From Glossina fuscipes (taxonomy: Eukaryota > Arthropoda > Insecta > Diptera > Glossinidae): a stretch of DNA of 64,000 bases. The notes beneath the pieces are model-generated. The model saw only the letters and a list, made by a program, of their open reading frames with translations. It was not told the origin of the DNA and made no database searches. The DNA lies in the NCBI RefSeq assembly GCF_014805625.2, contig NW_023998493.1, forward strand, positions 1,846,082 to 1,910,081, in the 5' to 3' direction. Below, piece by piece: positions 45,613-57,500 of this stretch. Within the stretch, counting starts at the first letter, position 1. Each line of letters begins with the position of its first letter. Made by a program: the position numbers and the translations under genes.

Positions 45613-46940
45613 TTTTTATACCCATCACCAAGTGATCAGCGATATATTCAAGGGTTAAACCGTTTGCAACGCCAACAAGGAAGCATCAGAAACACCATAA
45701 TGTGTACAAATGCTAGACCAGCATGAAATTCTAAATCGATTAAAGCGTGTCCGTCTGACCGTCTGTCGGTCTGTGTAATGTCTGTTGTAAACGTTATCCT
45801 GGCCACAAAAATTAAGCCTTCGACTTCTAATTTGGTAGAAACACGTTAATTTCTTGCACGCAAATTAAATGGTCCAAATCGGCCGATGGACGCGTGCACC
45901 GTATAGTAAGAGTACCTTTGTTTATTAAAAGAAATAAAAAATTAGCTTCTTGCTCATTACTCATAAACTATTAAAGATAAATGTAGAAACATCTAAAGAA
46001 ATATTTCTGTAGGAAAATGGAAAAAATTGACCATGCCTACTCAATATAATAGCGTGTCATAATTTCGTTGTTTTTTTAAAACCTTTATAACCCATAGAAG
46101 CAAGCTTTGAAAATTGCATAACAGTATAAATTCTTGGGTACTTTCACATTTGCAATGCGCTTGAAATGAAGGTATCGCTTATAAACTGGGCATAATTTGA
46201 AAATGATCCAAACTTTTCAAAAAATATGCCTGCAACGCTCACATATCCATGTAACAAAAACCGTGAACGCCTTTGTTTTCCGTATTTTCTGGTTGCTACC
46301 CATGAGGTACAACTCATATATCATATAAATTTCCACCTTTATTCTGAAAACAGATAAAATCAGCCGCACGCACCCATCCTATATTTGTTCCTTTTTAAGA
46401 CTTTGCCTTTGTTGACGAATAAGTTTCTTAAAAATATCTTTTTATATCCAGCATTGAAGGATGGAGTGCCGTGTGTTGCTGATGTTCACCTCGTCGCAAA
46501 AATTAACATATCGACTTCAAATTTAGAACAAACGATGGAATTTTTGTACGCGGATTGATATTGAAAATGGGCAAAATTAGTCAAAGCACACGCCTACAAC
46601 TGGTATCTGGTTCTCTGAGCAAAAATCATCAAAGATAGAAAGCTGAAATTTAATATTTCCGCTATGGGCGACTCGGCAAATCATGTCCAAGAATGCAAAA
46701 TATCGACTGCGCTTATACAAAGTTATAAATGATCAAATTTTCATCTTTTACACCTCTTGGCGTTTTCTTCTTATTATGTAAGGTAAAAGAATAGAATGTT
46801 GAAAATTATTATTACATTCCGTACTGGATGATACATAGTCATGATGGTTTCATCTCTTGTTAATAATCCCTTCGGTACGGGTATTAAATAAGAAGGCTTG
46901 GAGAGTAGAATACGAATTGTAACAGAGTAAAAATTGCAAA
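45613..46940 (+). repeat. Dispersed repeat family A, longest copy A4 (about 1.3 kb)
   Basis: It starts TTTATACCCATCACCAAGTG, followed by GACCAGCATGAAATTCTAAA, GTGTAATGTCTGTTGTAAAC, GGCCACAAAAATTAAG, TTGGTAGAAAC and TGCTCATTACTCATAAACTA. A second module begins near 46170 (AAATGAAGGTATCGC, TGCCTGCAACGCTCACA). A third begins near 46500 (GTCGCAAAAATTAACATATC, GATTGATATTGAAAATGGGC, ACACGCCTACAACTGG, AAGATAGAAAGCTGAAATTT). It closes with GGTACGGGTATTAAATAAG and GGAGAGTAGAATACG near 46915. The repeated CACAAAAAT(G/T)AAG words show an internally modular, non-coding element. Confidence 0.75.
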
Positions 46941-47094
46941 GCAAATTATACAAAAAATTTTTTTTAAATACTTAAGAACTAGAGGCGTTTAAAACGAACC
47001 GATTCGATGCAAATTAAAACCTTAAGTATCCCAAGCATCGTCACATGAAAGCGAGTGATTTGCGATTTATCTTCCAGCTTTTTTGTCGCTAATA

Positions 47095-47125
47095 TTAGTT
47101 TGGGGAAAAAGAAACCCATTATTTT
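47095..47125 (+). repeat. Left terminal inverted repeat of mariner copy 2
   Basis: TTAGTTTGGGGAAAAAGAAA followed by CCCATTATTTT. It differs from the inverted right end at one base (position 21). Confidence 0.95.
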
Positions 47126-47279
47126 ATCGGTAGATGGCTGCACTGATAGATTTCTCGTAAAGTATCGATCAAACAATTTCCGATACTGTACATTTACATA
47201 CTCTACATTTCGCAGTAAAAAAAATTCTTTTGCTGTTTTTTGTTTGGTGCATTCAGTTGTGAGTTACAGCGTGTTAAAA

Positions 47280-48302
47280 ATGGAAGTGAACAAAGAGAAA
47301 ATTCGGTACATTTTACAGTTTTTCTTTGACAAAGACGAAGATGCAAGCCAGGCGGCTAAAATTGTTAATGGTGTTTATGGTTCCGATACTGTAACAGCCA
47401 ATTATGTGCAATTTTGGTTCCGTAGATTCCGTTCAGGAATTTTTGATGTTAAAGATGCACCTCGCACAGGTAGGCCGGTCGTCGAAAATGTCGATAAAAT
47501 CGGAGAAATGATCGAAGTTGACCGGCATGTTAGCAGTCGTAACATCGCCCAGGAGCTAAAAATCGACCATAAAACAGTTTTAAACCATTTACACAAAGCT
47601 GGATTCAAAAAGAAGCTCGATGTTTGGGTGCCACACCAATTAACAGAAAAAAACATGATGGATCGAATTTCCATCCGCGAAGTCTTGGCCAAACGGAATG
47701 AGATAGACCCATTTCTTAAACGGATGGTGACTGGAGATGAGAAATGAATCACATACGATAGCCCTGTGCGAAAACGATCGTGGTCAAAGAGCGGTGAAGC
47801 ACCTCAAACGGCCAGGAAGGTTTTGCTATGATGGGACTGGAAGGGGATTATTTATTATGAGTTGCTTCCATATGGCCAAACGCTAAAATCTGATCTCTAC
47901 TGTCAACAACTGGACCGTTTGAAGATAGCGATTGACCAGAAACGGCCAGAATTGGCCAACAGGAGAGGTGTCGTGTTCCACCAGGACAACGCTAGGCCAC
48001 ACACATCTACAGTGACTCGCCAGAAACTTCGGGAGCTTGGTTGGGAAGTTTTAATGCATCCGCCATACAGTCCGGACTTGGCACCAAGCGACTATCATCT
48101 TTTTCTTGCCTTGCAAAATTTCTTTAATGATAAAAAATTGGAATCTAGGGAGGATTGTGAAAATCGACTACTAGAGTTTTGTGCAAATAGAGACCAGGAC
48201 TTCTATGAGAGAGGCATTTTGAAGTTACCTTTAAAATGGCAACAAATCATACAACAAAACGGTGCATATTTGACCCAAATCGGACAATCCGAAGCATGTT
48301 AA
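47280..48302 (+). pseudogene. Mariner D34D transposase, copy 2, two in-frame TGA codons
   Basis: A single frame of 341 codons (including TAA) runs from the ATG at 47280, chosen because it opens MEVNKEKIRYILQFFFDKDE, the family N-terminus. The frame is also open upstream into the terminal repeat. Two helix-turn-helix regions occupy residues 1 to about 110, including FWFRRFRSGIFDVKDAPRTG and KIDHKTVLNHLHKAGF. The linker WVPHQL begins at W116. Catalytic residues are D153 (VTGDEK), D236 (HQDNARPH) and D271 (LAPSDYHLF), exactly the D-34-D spacing. TGA at 47745-47747 replaces the Trp right after GDEK. TGA at 47829-47831 arises where 6 bp are missing relative to copy 1. No full-length protein is possible without both being read through. 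Both copies lack a short segment I recall from relatives between PQT and ARK. Confidence 0.95.
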
Positions 48303-48324
48303 ATAAAATCCTAAAGTTCATATA

Positions 48325-48355
48325 AAAATAATGGATTTCTTTTTCCCCAAACTAA
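48325..48355 (+). repeat. Right terminal inverted repeat of mariner copy 2
   Basis: The reverse complement begins TTAGTTTGGGGAAAAAGAAA. It lies 22 bp after the transposase stop codon. Confidence 0.95.
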
Positions 48356-48720
48356 TATAAAGGATTATTTGATATCTAAAACTTTGACAGTCAAAGTAAT
48401 AATAAGTTGAAATGGTCGCTGCCTATAAAGTGGTTTGTTTCAAATTTGCTTTTATTGTTATTTTTTTTTAACTTCTGAAAATAAATTAAACAAATTAGTA
48501 AAACATTGATTAGACTTCAATTTACTTAACGCTTATCATACTTAACATAAAAAATACTTATATATTTATGCAAATAATAAGAAGGATAAAAAAATTTGAT
48601 TATTCGATATAAAAGTTCTTAGTAATTCACCTAAAACTCCCAAAGTTCGTTAATGCTAAGCTAATGATAACAACTTGCAATACCAATTGTTATCCTACCG
48701 CAATGTGGTAAATAAATGAA

Positions 48721-48770
48721 GATGAGTATACAAGATTTGGCCTAAGCCGAATATAACTTTGTTCTTGGTT
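48721..48770 (+). repeat. Family A tail fragment
   Basis: GAGTATACAAGATTTGGCCT followed by AAGCCGAATATAACTTTGTT matches the terminal phrase of copy A1. Only the tail is present. Confidence 0.6.
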
Positions 48771-48774
48771 GAAT

Positions 48775-51700
48775 TGTTAACTTTTGTTTGGAATTCTCAC
48801 ACATGAACGCTTATCATCTGGTCATATCACAAGCTTGAGAAGAGGTGTCACCTGTCAGAAAAGAGATGTCAATTTCCAATCCATCGCACTTGTTGACATA
48901 CAACAATATACAATGGATAAATAAGCAAAAGGACAATAATCAAAACTTCAAATTCCATGTTTGCCATGCGAGTGGTTTCATATATATTTTATGAACTAAT
49001 TCTCTAACCTCAAGTTAATGTTAAAGTCTTTTGCACTATTCTTTCACTAATATCCACAAGAGGGAAAGTATAATTACCATATTTTTCAGTATTTGAGAGG
49101 GCACGACGAAGCTGATATGGGTTTATATTGCGTTGAAACATTGATTCATTTTAAATGCTAGATTTCCCATGTGAAAATAGCTTTAAACCATAGGCCAGAA
49201 TAATCACTTTCATGATTAGATGCGATTCTATAGAGAATTTGATTTTCTTGATTTCGGCCATGGGTTATTTCAGTCTTTAACGTTAGCAGTAAACAATATT
49301 GTCTGGCTTAAACGCTGATAAACTATTCAATTGTTTTTATCAAAACTTATGCCCTTTAAGTTTGAAAATTCATGCAGACTTTACAACTATCATGGGCCCG
49401 ATTATTTGCTTTTTTACCCCCTATACCGCTTGTGATACAGGATTAACCCTTTGCAATCGAGGGCTCCGGAGCGGAGTCATTTAAAATTGGTCTTCAAACT
49501 CGAGGGCTCCGCTACGGAGACAGCTTTTCCGGACTGTAATGTTCTTACTTCTTTAAAAGTTAAATATCTCTCTTCTCCTCCTTTTGTCTACATAAAATTG
49601 TTAAATGCATGGAGAGATATAATACATTGTATTCAAACGTGTGGCGAAACCCATTTGCGCGGCCCATGGATTATATGTCACATCTATTTCAAATATTTTC
49701 CGAATAGTATAAAAATAATATTTTTACGACGCAGGTAACTTGTGCACTTTTTCCTCAAAGACCGCAATTAGAAGCATTTAGTATTCCATTGCGATGAATT
49801 GGAAGGGTAGGATGTGAATAACCTACGAAGCAAGATCGCGCATAGTAGCCGAAAGAATCCAGTTAATGAAAAGACAATGGGCTTAAGGGAGTTTTTCATT
49901 CAAAACTATACATTTGGTTGCTTCATAGCTGGGTAGATAAAAGTCGCGACCGCCAATTCAATATTCGCGAGTTCAGTGGGCACATATTTATTGGCCTGCG
50001 GCCATTTTCGATTTCCTTTTCTTTCCCCTGATTGCACTTTCACGATGTTGCACGTGCATCTTTTTATTGATTGGTCAAAATTAAAAGAAAATTTATTTCA
50101 CTAATTAAATGGAAAAACGCTTAAGATTGAAACATGTTTTGAAAACTAATTAAAGAAAAAAAAAATGTTCGTTTGTCATATGATATTTAATGATATTAAA
50201 TTGTCTTAATTGCTGCAAACCATAACAATATTCAGGCCTTAATTCTCATTTAAGTTTCAAATTGCTGAATGAACACATGGCTATGCCTATACAAATGCAA
50301 ATGTATGCCGGAAAATGAATGCGCACATGATTATTGCCGTAAAACAAAAATCATGTTTTATAAATAAATTTTAATGATACGAATTACGTGTGTGTGTGCT
50401 CATCATGTATCATTGTTTTCATTAATTAATAGTCATAATAACATAAATTGGTTTTGATGCCATATAATAAACAAAAAAAAAAAAAAAAAGAAAGACAAGA
50501 AATATTTTTTCATCGCTTAATGTTAACGATGATATCGTACGGCATTGCTTTATGTAAACTGTAATTATTGCGATACGTTTTTTTTTTTGTAAACCCGGAA
50601 AAATTATTATAATTTATTTAAAAGCTTTAAAATGAATACTTTTGGTTGAGAAGGAACGGTTATTAAACATTTTATATAACGATGCAACAAAACGATGACT
50701 GCGTCGTTAACTAAAAAAGGGAAGAAAGGAAAAACAAAAAAAAATTTAACTGATTTCTTTTCTTTTTTTATTGCTTTTTAATAATATAAAATACTTTTTT
50801 ACAGCATGAGAGTTATTATAAAAGCAATTTGAAGTAAATTAAATGAAACAAAAACGGATTGAATGCATTTGAGTAATAAAATTGCTCTACATCGTAACAA
50901 AAGAAGTTCTGGGATACTTTCTTTTATATAATCATAACAATAATCAACAAATGCAAATGCTATGTCAGACGAACAATAAAAGCTAAAAGAGAAATGAACG
51001 CTTTATTCCTAAAGTAGAAAACATTACAAATTTCATTTTGCCAATGAAAAACGCAATTAATATTAATGGGGATTTGAAATCTTTCCATAGCGATTATTTA
51101 AAATGTGTGTGGAAAACGAAAGAAAAGTAAAAGAATAAAAGATTTTTTTTTTAATATTTTTTTTTTTGTCTGGGAAAGTTGGTTGTTTTCTCTTAAACTC
51201 TTTACAATAAGTACTATTATTATTCTTGTGCACTGGTCCGGGGATCTTTTGGCTACAATTCAAACCAAGAAACTCGATGGGCAGAGAGAAACATATGGCA
51301 ATGTAATCTAAGATGCTACTGCTAAACCATCATTATGTGAGAAGAAAAAGAAACCAAGCAGATTGTGGCGGCAGCAAATCGCGTGAACGGTTTTGAACTA
51401 TTTTAACCATTCGGGGTAGATAGGTTACTATTTTCCGTCATGCGAGTTGCATTACATAGTATAGACTGCATACTTGATAAAAATCGACAATCAGGTGCGA
51501 TTTCTTTTTTTGGGACTTGTGTTAGCCAACTTCATCGTTATCAAAAAAGCATAGATCGTTTCGTTACGTGACGCCTATATGAAATTCCTTTTGTGACGCG
51601 GGAAAGTAACAATTTCACTCATGGTCTTGATGGATTTTTGTTAGGAACCTATTTTCTAAAGAAATTTTTTTTGTATATATGCGCTAGTTTCTTTGGGAGC

Positions 51701-52990
51701 ATATGTGAGGAGGTGGATCATTTTAATTCAATTTACTTTATAAGGCTGCTTGCGCCCACACTCGCTAGCTAACACATATGCTCAGTACAACGTAAACTCT
51801 TAATACCGATAAACACAATTGATCTATGTTGCTTTTAAAATATTGTTCCACACAGTCGAATAAATCTTTTGCCCACGTAGAAGCTTACCAAACCAAAGCA
51901 CACTTAGAACCCTTTCTGGCATCAAAAATATTCGTTAATTAAATTTATTAATCTCATGGGAATAAAGGGAAATTATTAGTTTATCGAGGATCGATTTGAT
52001 ATTTTGAATGTACAAGGCTACAGGTACTTATGCCAGTGTTTGGAAGACAACCTTTTCAGGAGCATGATTTGGACAATTTGTCAGACTTTTCGGCAAACGA
52101 AACAATGTGTAAAGAAAAGGTCTACTCTGCTAACTCCATAAAAAGAATAGACTACCAAGTGTGAATTCGAGTACGAAAGAATATTGTCGTATTTGGCTCA
52201 GCTTGGAAGAATCATGCAATTCCAAGAATCCAAAGCTATGATTCCGTTGAAAAAAAGTGTATGAAAACCTTTCACTTTTCGATTCAATGTATTTTTGGTC
52301 AGTTTTAAGGTTGTCTGTGTAAATGCGAAATTTCAACTTTCTATTTCCATTTTAGCGATTTTGAGAATGGAAACGAAGGACGCACAAATGTACATCAATT
52401 CAGAATCTTCCCTTGATCCAGTCTATATCTTTTATTTATTAAGATAACTGACTCATATTTTGAAACGCAGCAACATGAACGTAAAAATGAATAAATTAGT
52501 AAAGAGTGTGAATGATGTTTACAAATATTAATGAACGTATTCATGTTGTAACCTCATGTAAGAATTTGCATGGCTTTAAGTCATACACAGTATTGAACAG
52601 TTGAACATTGTACTTTTCTCTTATTCCCTTATATGATAAAGTTTATTGTCTTCCATTACCTAGAGAACATTAACAACTATGGCAGTTATTTGAAGAAACT
52701 TTTTGATTATTGTTTACAACACTACAATTGTTGTTTGCAGTTGCATAAAGCAAGTTGCATAAAACAATTTTCTAGCTTATTACGACTTTATATTCACCAC
52801 TTGAGGATGGCGCTACATATATTTTATCGTTATATTTTCCACATTCGAAAACAGGTATCAAGGTAACATATTTTTTTCCCCAAAAAGGGTAAGGTTCTAC
52901 ACTGACTCGTTTCATCTTCTTTCTCTCTATAGATTTGTCAATTGACTTTCTCGTCAGTTTTCTTAGTTATACATGCGTTTATTTCTTCAT
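48775..52990. other. AT-rich DNA with no recognisable gene
   Basis: No supported gene. Two small G+C-rich hairpin words lie at 49464-49476 and 49507-49519. A-runs occur at about 50472-50489 and T-runs at 50579-50588. The mirrored frames at 51063-51311 are AT-driven. Confidence 0.5.
49458..49519. repeat. Pair of G+C-rich direct repeats, each a short hairpin
   Basis: CGAGGGCTCCGGAGCGGAG (49458-49476) and CGAGGGCTCCGCTACGGAG (49501-49519) are 43 bp apart. They share 16 of 19 bases, and all differences fall in the three-base loop of a perfect CTCCG-N3-CGGAG hairpin. Confidence 0.7.
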
Positions 52991-53005
52991 TTATACATCG
53001 ATATG

Positions 53006-53029
53006 TATATATATATATATATATATATA
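53006..53029. repeat. (TA)12 microsatellite
   Basis: A pure TA dinucleotide run of 24 bp. It creates the three overlapping Ile/Tyr-rich reading frames at 52935-53176, which are not genes. Confidence 0.95.
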
Positions 53030-53034
53030 CATGT

Positions 53035-53628
53035 TCACTCGAGGATCCATCTTCATACGTACGACTTTCTATATGCTGTCTTTCTCTTCGTTTGTCATAT
53101 GTATTTCTTTGTCTCTTTCCTTTCCTCTGTCCATAACAGTGTTCGCTTGTGCGAATTTCTGATTATATCTTGTTGAAATTTCGTAAGTGGCAATAATTAA
53201 GATAGAAAACTGAAATTTACTAACTATAATTTTCTCTAGCTAATGATTAGCAAGTCATTAGTTCAACAATGTGCCCCAGCAGATGCCAAATTTTGGATCT
53301 TCATATAAGTATTCCAAGGTGATGTATATCCGAGATTCGTTGCGAGACTAATTTCTTTCTCTCACTTATGTATATGTGTATGTGTATATGAACGTATGCA
53401 TGCATGTTGTTAAGAAAATTTTTGACCTTAATACCCATGACTGTTTCGGTTATTTTGTACACTTCTATTTGTTTCTTTTTTTTTTATTCTTCATACACTT
53501 TTTCAATTTTATGAGGATAAAACTTTTATTGAAGGGGACTTTAAGTGGCCCCTAAAATTAACGATAGAAAAGTATGCAGCAATATTTGTTGATTTTTTAA
53601 AGATTGCTTTTGCTTTAATGGTTTTATT
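53035..53628. other. AT-rich DNA with no recognisable gene
   Basis: Only a short, doubtful family A-like phrase (AAGATAGAAAACTGAAATTT at 53199-53218) was seen. Confidence 0.45.
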
Positions 53629-53631
53629 ATA

Positions 53632-54335
53632 TTTATACCTATCACTATAGGGTGAGGGGTATATTTATTTTGTCGAGACTTTTGCAACGACCAGAAGGAA
53701 GCAGAGATCCGACAAAGTATTTATATTCTTGATCAGCATCATATCTGTATCTGTGTAATGTCTGTTGTAAAAATACTCCTGGCCACAAAAATGAAGCTTT
53801 CGACTTCAAATTTGGCAGAAACATTGGGAGTATCACGTAAGGTACGAACAATTTTTCAAAAAGAATAAAAAATTGGTTTTTGCTCATTATTCATAAACTA
53901 TAACAAATAAATATAAAAATGTGAACGCATATTCTATGGGCGATGGTGCATCTCTACAATTATAAAAAAAATATATAGAGCCTATCCAATGTTACAGTGT
54001 ATGAAAATTTACTTTTTTTTCCATATCTTTTTTAGGCTTAAAACTCATGGTACAAAAACACCTTAACCTTATATAAATTCTTGGACAGTTTCAAACATTC
54101 CCTCGCTAGCGAAAATAAAGTTATATCACCTACAAATTTGAAAAAGAATTTGGATGTGATCTAAACTTTACAAAGGATATGTCTACAACGATCGCACGCC
54201 TACGCGACAATAACTTTTACTTTGAAAATAGAAAGAACCAGGCGCGCCCACTCCATATTGCAGAGCATGAAAATTTAGCTCTTTCACCGTTTTGTCATTT
54301 TCAGGATAAATTTGATGGGTGTAAAAGATTCGATC
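53632..54335 (+). repeat. Dispersed repeat family A, long copy A3
   Basis: It opens with a near-palindrome, TATACCTATCACTATAGGGT then GAGGGGTATA, the best preserved family start in the window. Next come TTCTTGATCAGCATCATATC, GTGTAATGTCTGTTG, TGGCCACAAAAATGAAGC, AAATTTGGCAGAAACATTGG, TTGCTCATTATTCATAAACT, ATGTCTACAACGATCGCACG and ACTTTTACTTTGAAAATAGA, ending at about TTTTCAGGATAAATTTGATGG. It aligns throughout with A2. Confidence 0.78.
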
Positions 54336-54347
54336 AACACCGTATGT

Positions 54348-54503
54348 GATTTTCTTATTTGTTATTATTCTATATTGGTCAAATAGCTAATGCATATTGT
54401 AAGGAGTATGCACAAATACGAAATTGATTTTCTTATTTGTTATTATTCTGTATTAGTCAAATAGCTAATGTATATTGTAAGGAGTATGCACAAATACGAA
54501 ATT
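54348..54503 (+). repeat. 78-bp tandem duplication (two units)
   Basis: Units 54348-54425 and 54426-54503 differ at three positions by eye. They directly follow the end of family A copy A3. The unit contains no gene. Confidence 0.95.
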
Positions 54504-54504
54504 G

Positions 54505-57500
54505 TGCGCACACACATAAGTTTCTCAAAATGATGATCGCGACAAATAGAGAATTTCCGATTTTTTCTGCGATTATTCTCAAGTTCGTTTTCGTACCAAA
54601 GGACACACAATGGCCTAAAGTGTCGTGCTACGATCCTATCCTGCGATGAAAGTCACAAAAAACTTGGTGATTATATTTGGAGGTCCTAGGCTCTGTCTTG
54701 CCCAGAGGGGAGTGTATCGCCAACATCCAATCCTCTATACATGGTGCTTTAGAGAAGCGAAGTACGCACTAAGTGATGCAAGGTTGTCCATCAGATCGGG
54801 GGTTGAAAATTATCGCGTGCATTTAGCTCTTAAACAATGGGTTTTTGTCTAGTTAAGTTTTTTACACTTGTAGACGTTAAAACATCTAGCTGTGCTTCGG
54901 CCTGTCTATGCGAGAGCATATCTGAGCCTCTATTCATGTGTCTGTCTGTCCTTTCTTCTGTTTGTTCTTGCATCCCTACGCTCCTGTGTCTGTCTGCCTA
55001 TGTGCATGTCCGTGTGTTTCTTTGCTTATCGGCGCGTCTGCCTGTTTTCGCATATTTTGGCTTGAAAATAGCAACACATTTTACTAACGTTAGTAGGCGC
55101 TCTTTGATAATACACGTCAAAAACGTGTGCGCATCGAAAAGTACCGGACACTGTATACAAAATTTGCTTGACGCCTTGATTACCATCCAACACAGATATC
55201 TTGCGAAAATGTCTTCATGTACGGTATCTCACAACAGTTAAATAAAAATAAATTCTCAAATAATCTGAACTGTTCGTTTGTACATTTGCAGCATTGACAC
55301 TTACATATAACCAACAATTTGTTTAATTGTACACATTGCAAATGTACACACAGTAGACATTTATGTTGAAAGTTGGCATGACGTGCATATGCTAATGAGT
55401 TGACGTTCAATGTAACAAGACCAACACAAACACACATCACATCCAAACGTTTGGCACTAAATTAAGTTTTATAAATACAGCTTAAGTCTCAGGAGAAACA
55501 ATTCAGTTTATAAGACTTTAAATGTGGTTTTCAAACAAATAGAACAAATATTTAGTAATTGTTTTCTTGAAAATGAAATTTTAATTATCTACACTTAGCT
55601 CCTTTCGTAAAGCCTCAGTTGATCGTAATGGGCTTCTGTTGTACTTGGCGCATGATACAACATACGTTACTTAAGTTTACTATTAGCTTTCGACATTGAC
55701 CATGAGATACAACTGTAAAAGTCACTAATTAAAAAGTAGTCATGGTAGAAGACAATAATAAAATTTGCCTAAGGTAGATGTAACTGTGAATTTAACATTT
55801 AATATTGTGAGTTGTAATGGATCAAAATTGAATTAGAAATAGTTTGGAAATTTCTGGTGCGGAAGAAGTATATTTTGGATATTGGTTCCTTTTTAATATG
55901 GAACAACTTGGAAGAAAGACGAAGACTCCTCTCTTAATGAACTATCTAACTTGTTCGACTCTACAAGTAGAAAGGGGTATTAGATAAATCGTATTTCAGC
56001 GAACAATCTTGCAGCGGGGGATAGCAAAGCTTTTTTTACTGATTCATTATGGACGTTTTATCTTAATTGCGCACTTCACTTACGTTGGTTATTGTCTGCT
56101 CCGGTTGGAGTGGCTCATAATTCCACCAAACCATACATGAGGTTAATACGGCTTTTGTCACCTTTTATGGATTTATATTCCTCTTATATCACGTTTTTCT
56201 TCACACGTACGTATGCATGCATGCGATATGTGTTCGTCTGGCTACCAATCTCTGCAAAAATGGCTGGATTTGTTTGTTTTCAGCAGCAATTTCCAGGCGT
56301 ATATTTATTATATTAAGAATGAGGAAATGGAAGAGCAAGATACAAATGCTTGTTAATTACCGGTGTTATTACTGTCATCGATAACAGATACACAAAAATG
56401 ACCTAAGATTAACCAAATTTCAATTTTAAACTAAATGTTGGGATATCTGCGTATTTAGTTGTCTTTGGTTTTATTTGCGCGAAAAAAGACCTACTTTCTA
56501 CATTTTGTTTTATAATGGGCGATCAGATTGTTATGCATTTCAGTTTTGAAAATAAAAATTCGCCTGAAAAATGTTACAAAATGGCAGCACATCCGGAGGC
56601 GTTTTGTGAAGAAACTTCAATGTAATTGGCGGTCCATTACATTAGTGGTTGGTGCAAAATTGCTTTAAAAAAACCTGCATTCATCTACAGCAATATGCAA
56701 TATTGATTCATGGTAATTGTCCAGAAAAATCTACAAGAAAAGCGCATTTAAAGTCGTGTAATGTGGTACAGACTTGCGTGCTTCTTATAACAAACTTTCC
56801 ATTATTCCTTTCATTAAACAACAATCCTAAGAGTTACACAGTCGAATTAATAAACTTCATTCAATACTTGCAAATTCTTGACAGCACCTCCGAAATCTTC
56901 TTCTTCATATCTATTCATTGAACACCTTACAGAAGCTACGCTGATGTGATTTCGTTGGGCAACGCTTCTAAGGGTCCGCATGAGCTAGAAGAGAGAACTT
57001 TTGAAAAGTCTCTCTGAACGAAGGAGTTTTTTCTGTCACGACAACAATGATTGAACATCATATTTTTTTGCAAAATCAAATTTCGGAACCTGTTAGCAGA
57101 ACATCTTGGTTTTTTGAACTCAGATAAAACCGTCACGAGATATCCCGTCCAAAATTTATTTTTATTTATTTACTTTTTTCTAAGGACCGATCAGGGAAAG
57201 CCCCCTATTCGCGTAACGCGGTGACGATCAGTAAGAAATGAGGAATAGGAAGGTGATGGCTTTGCAAACACAGCCTTCGAAAGCTACGCAACAGTCGAAT
57301 TTTCCAAATTTTGAAGGGAAAATTTTGCGAAATGTGGTCGAAATGTTACCATTTTTTTTCTACGCTTAAAAGTTTAAGTTGTGTAATTATTTTATTACAT
57401 TCAAAAAGCAAAGTTATTTTTTTTGTTTCGAAACTGTTGTAATCTCTTACATGAATATAAACAATTTTTAAAGTTATGTGTTAGTGCATTGGAAATGTGA

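Larger units (their letters stand above)
47095..48355 (+). mobile_element. Mariner transposon, copy 2 (1261 bp, full length)
   Basis: Both termini begin TTAGTTTGGGGAAAAAGAAA and form 31-bp inverted repeats with a single mismatch. TA flanks both sides (47093-47094 and 48356-48357). The length is typical for mariner (about 1.3 kb) and one transposase frame spans the inside. It lies about 150 bp after the end of a family A repeat. The good preservation of ends and body suggests a younger insertion than the other transposons here, but it carries two stop codons. Confidence 0.97.

Noticed and set aside
47402..47752. 116-codon minus-strand frame
   Set aside because: It is the antisense shadow of the mariner transposase. 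The same applies to the plus-strand frame at 33099-33287.
52935..53176. Three overlapping frames with poly-Ile/Tyr
   Set aside because: Created by a (TA)12 microsatellite that is open in several frames.
54837..55241. 134-codon plus-strand frame, rich in Cys, Leu and Ser
   Set aside because: It lies over GTCTGTCTG-type low-complexity sequence. No signal peptide/cysteine framework or domain is convincing.
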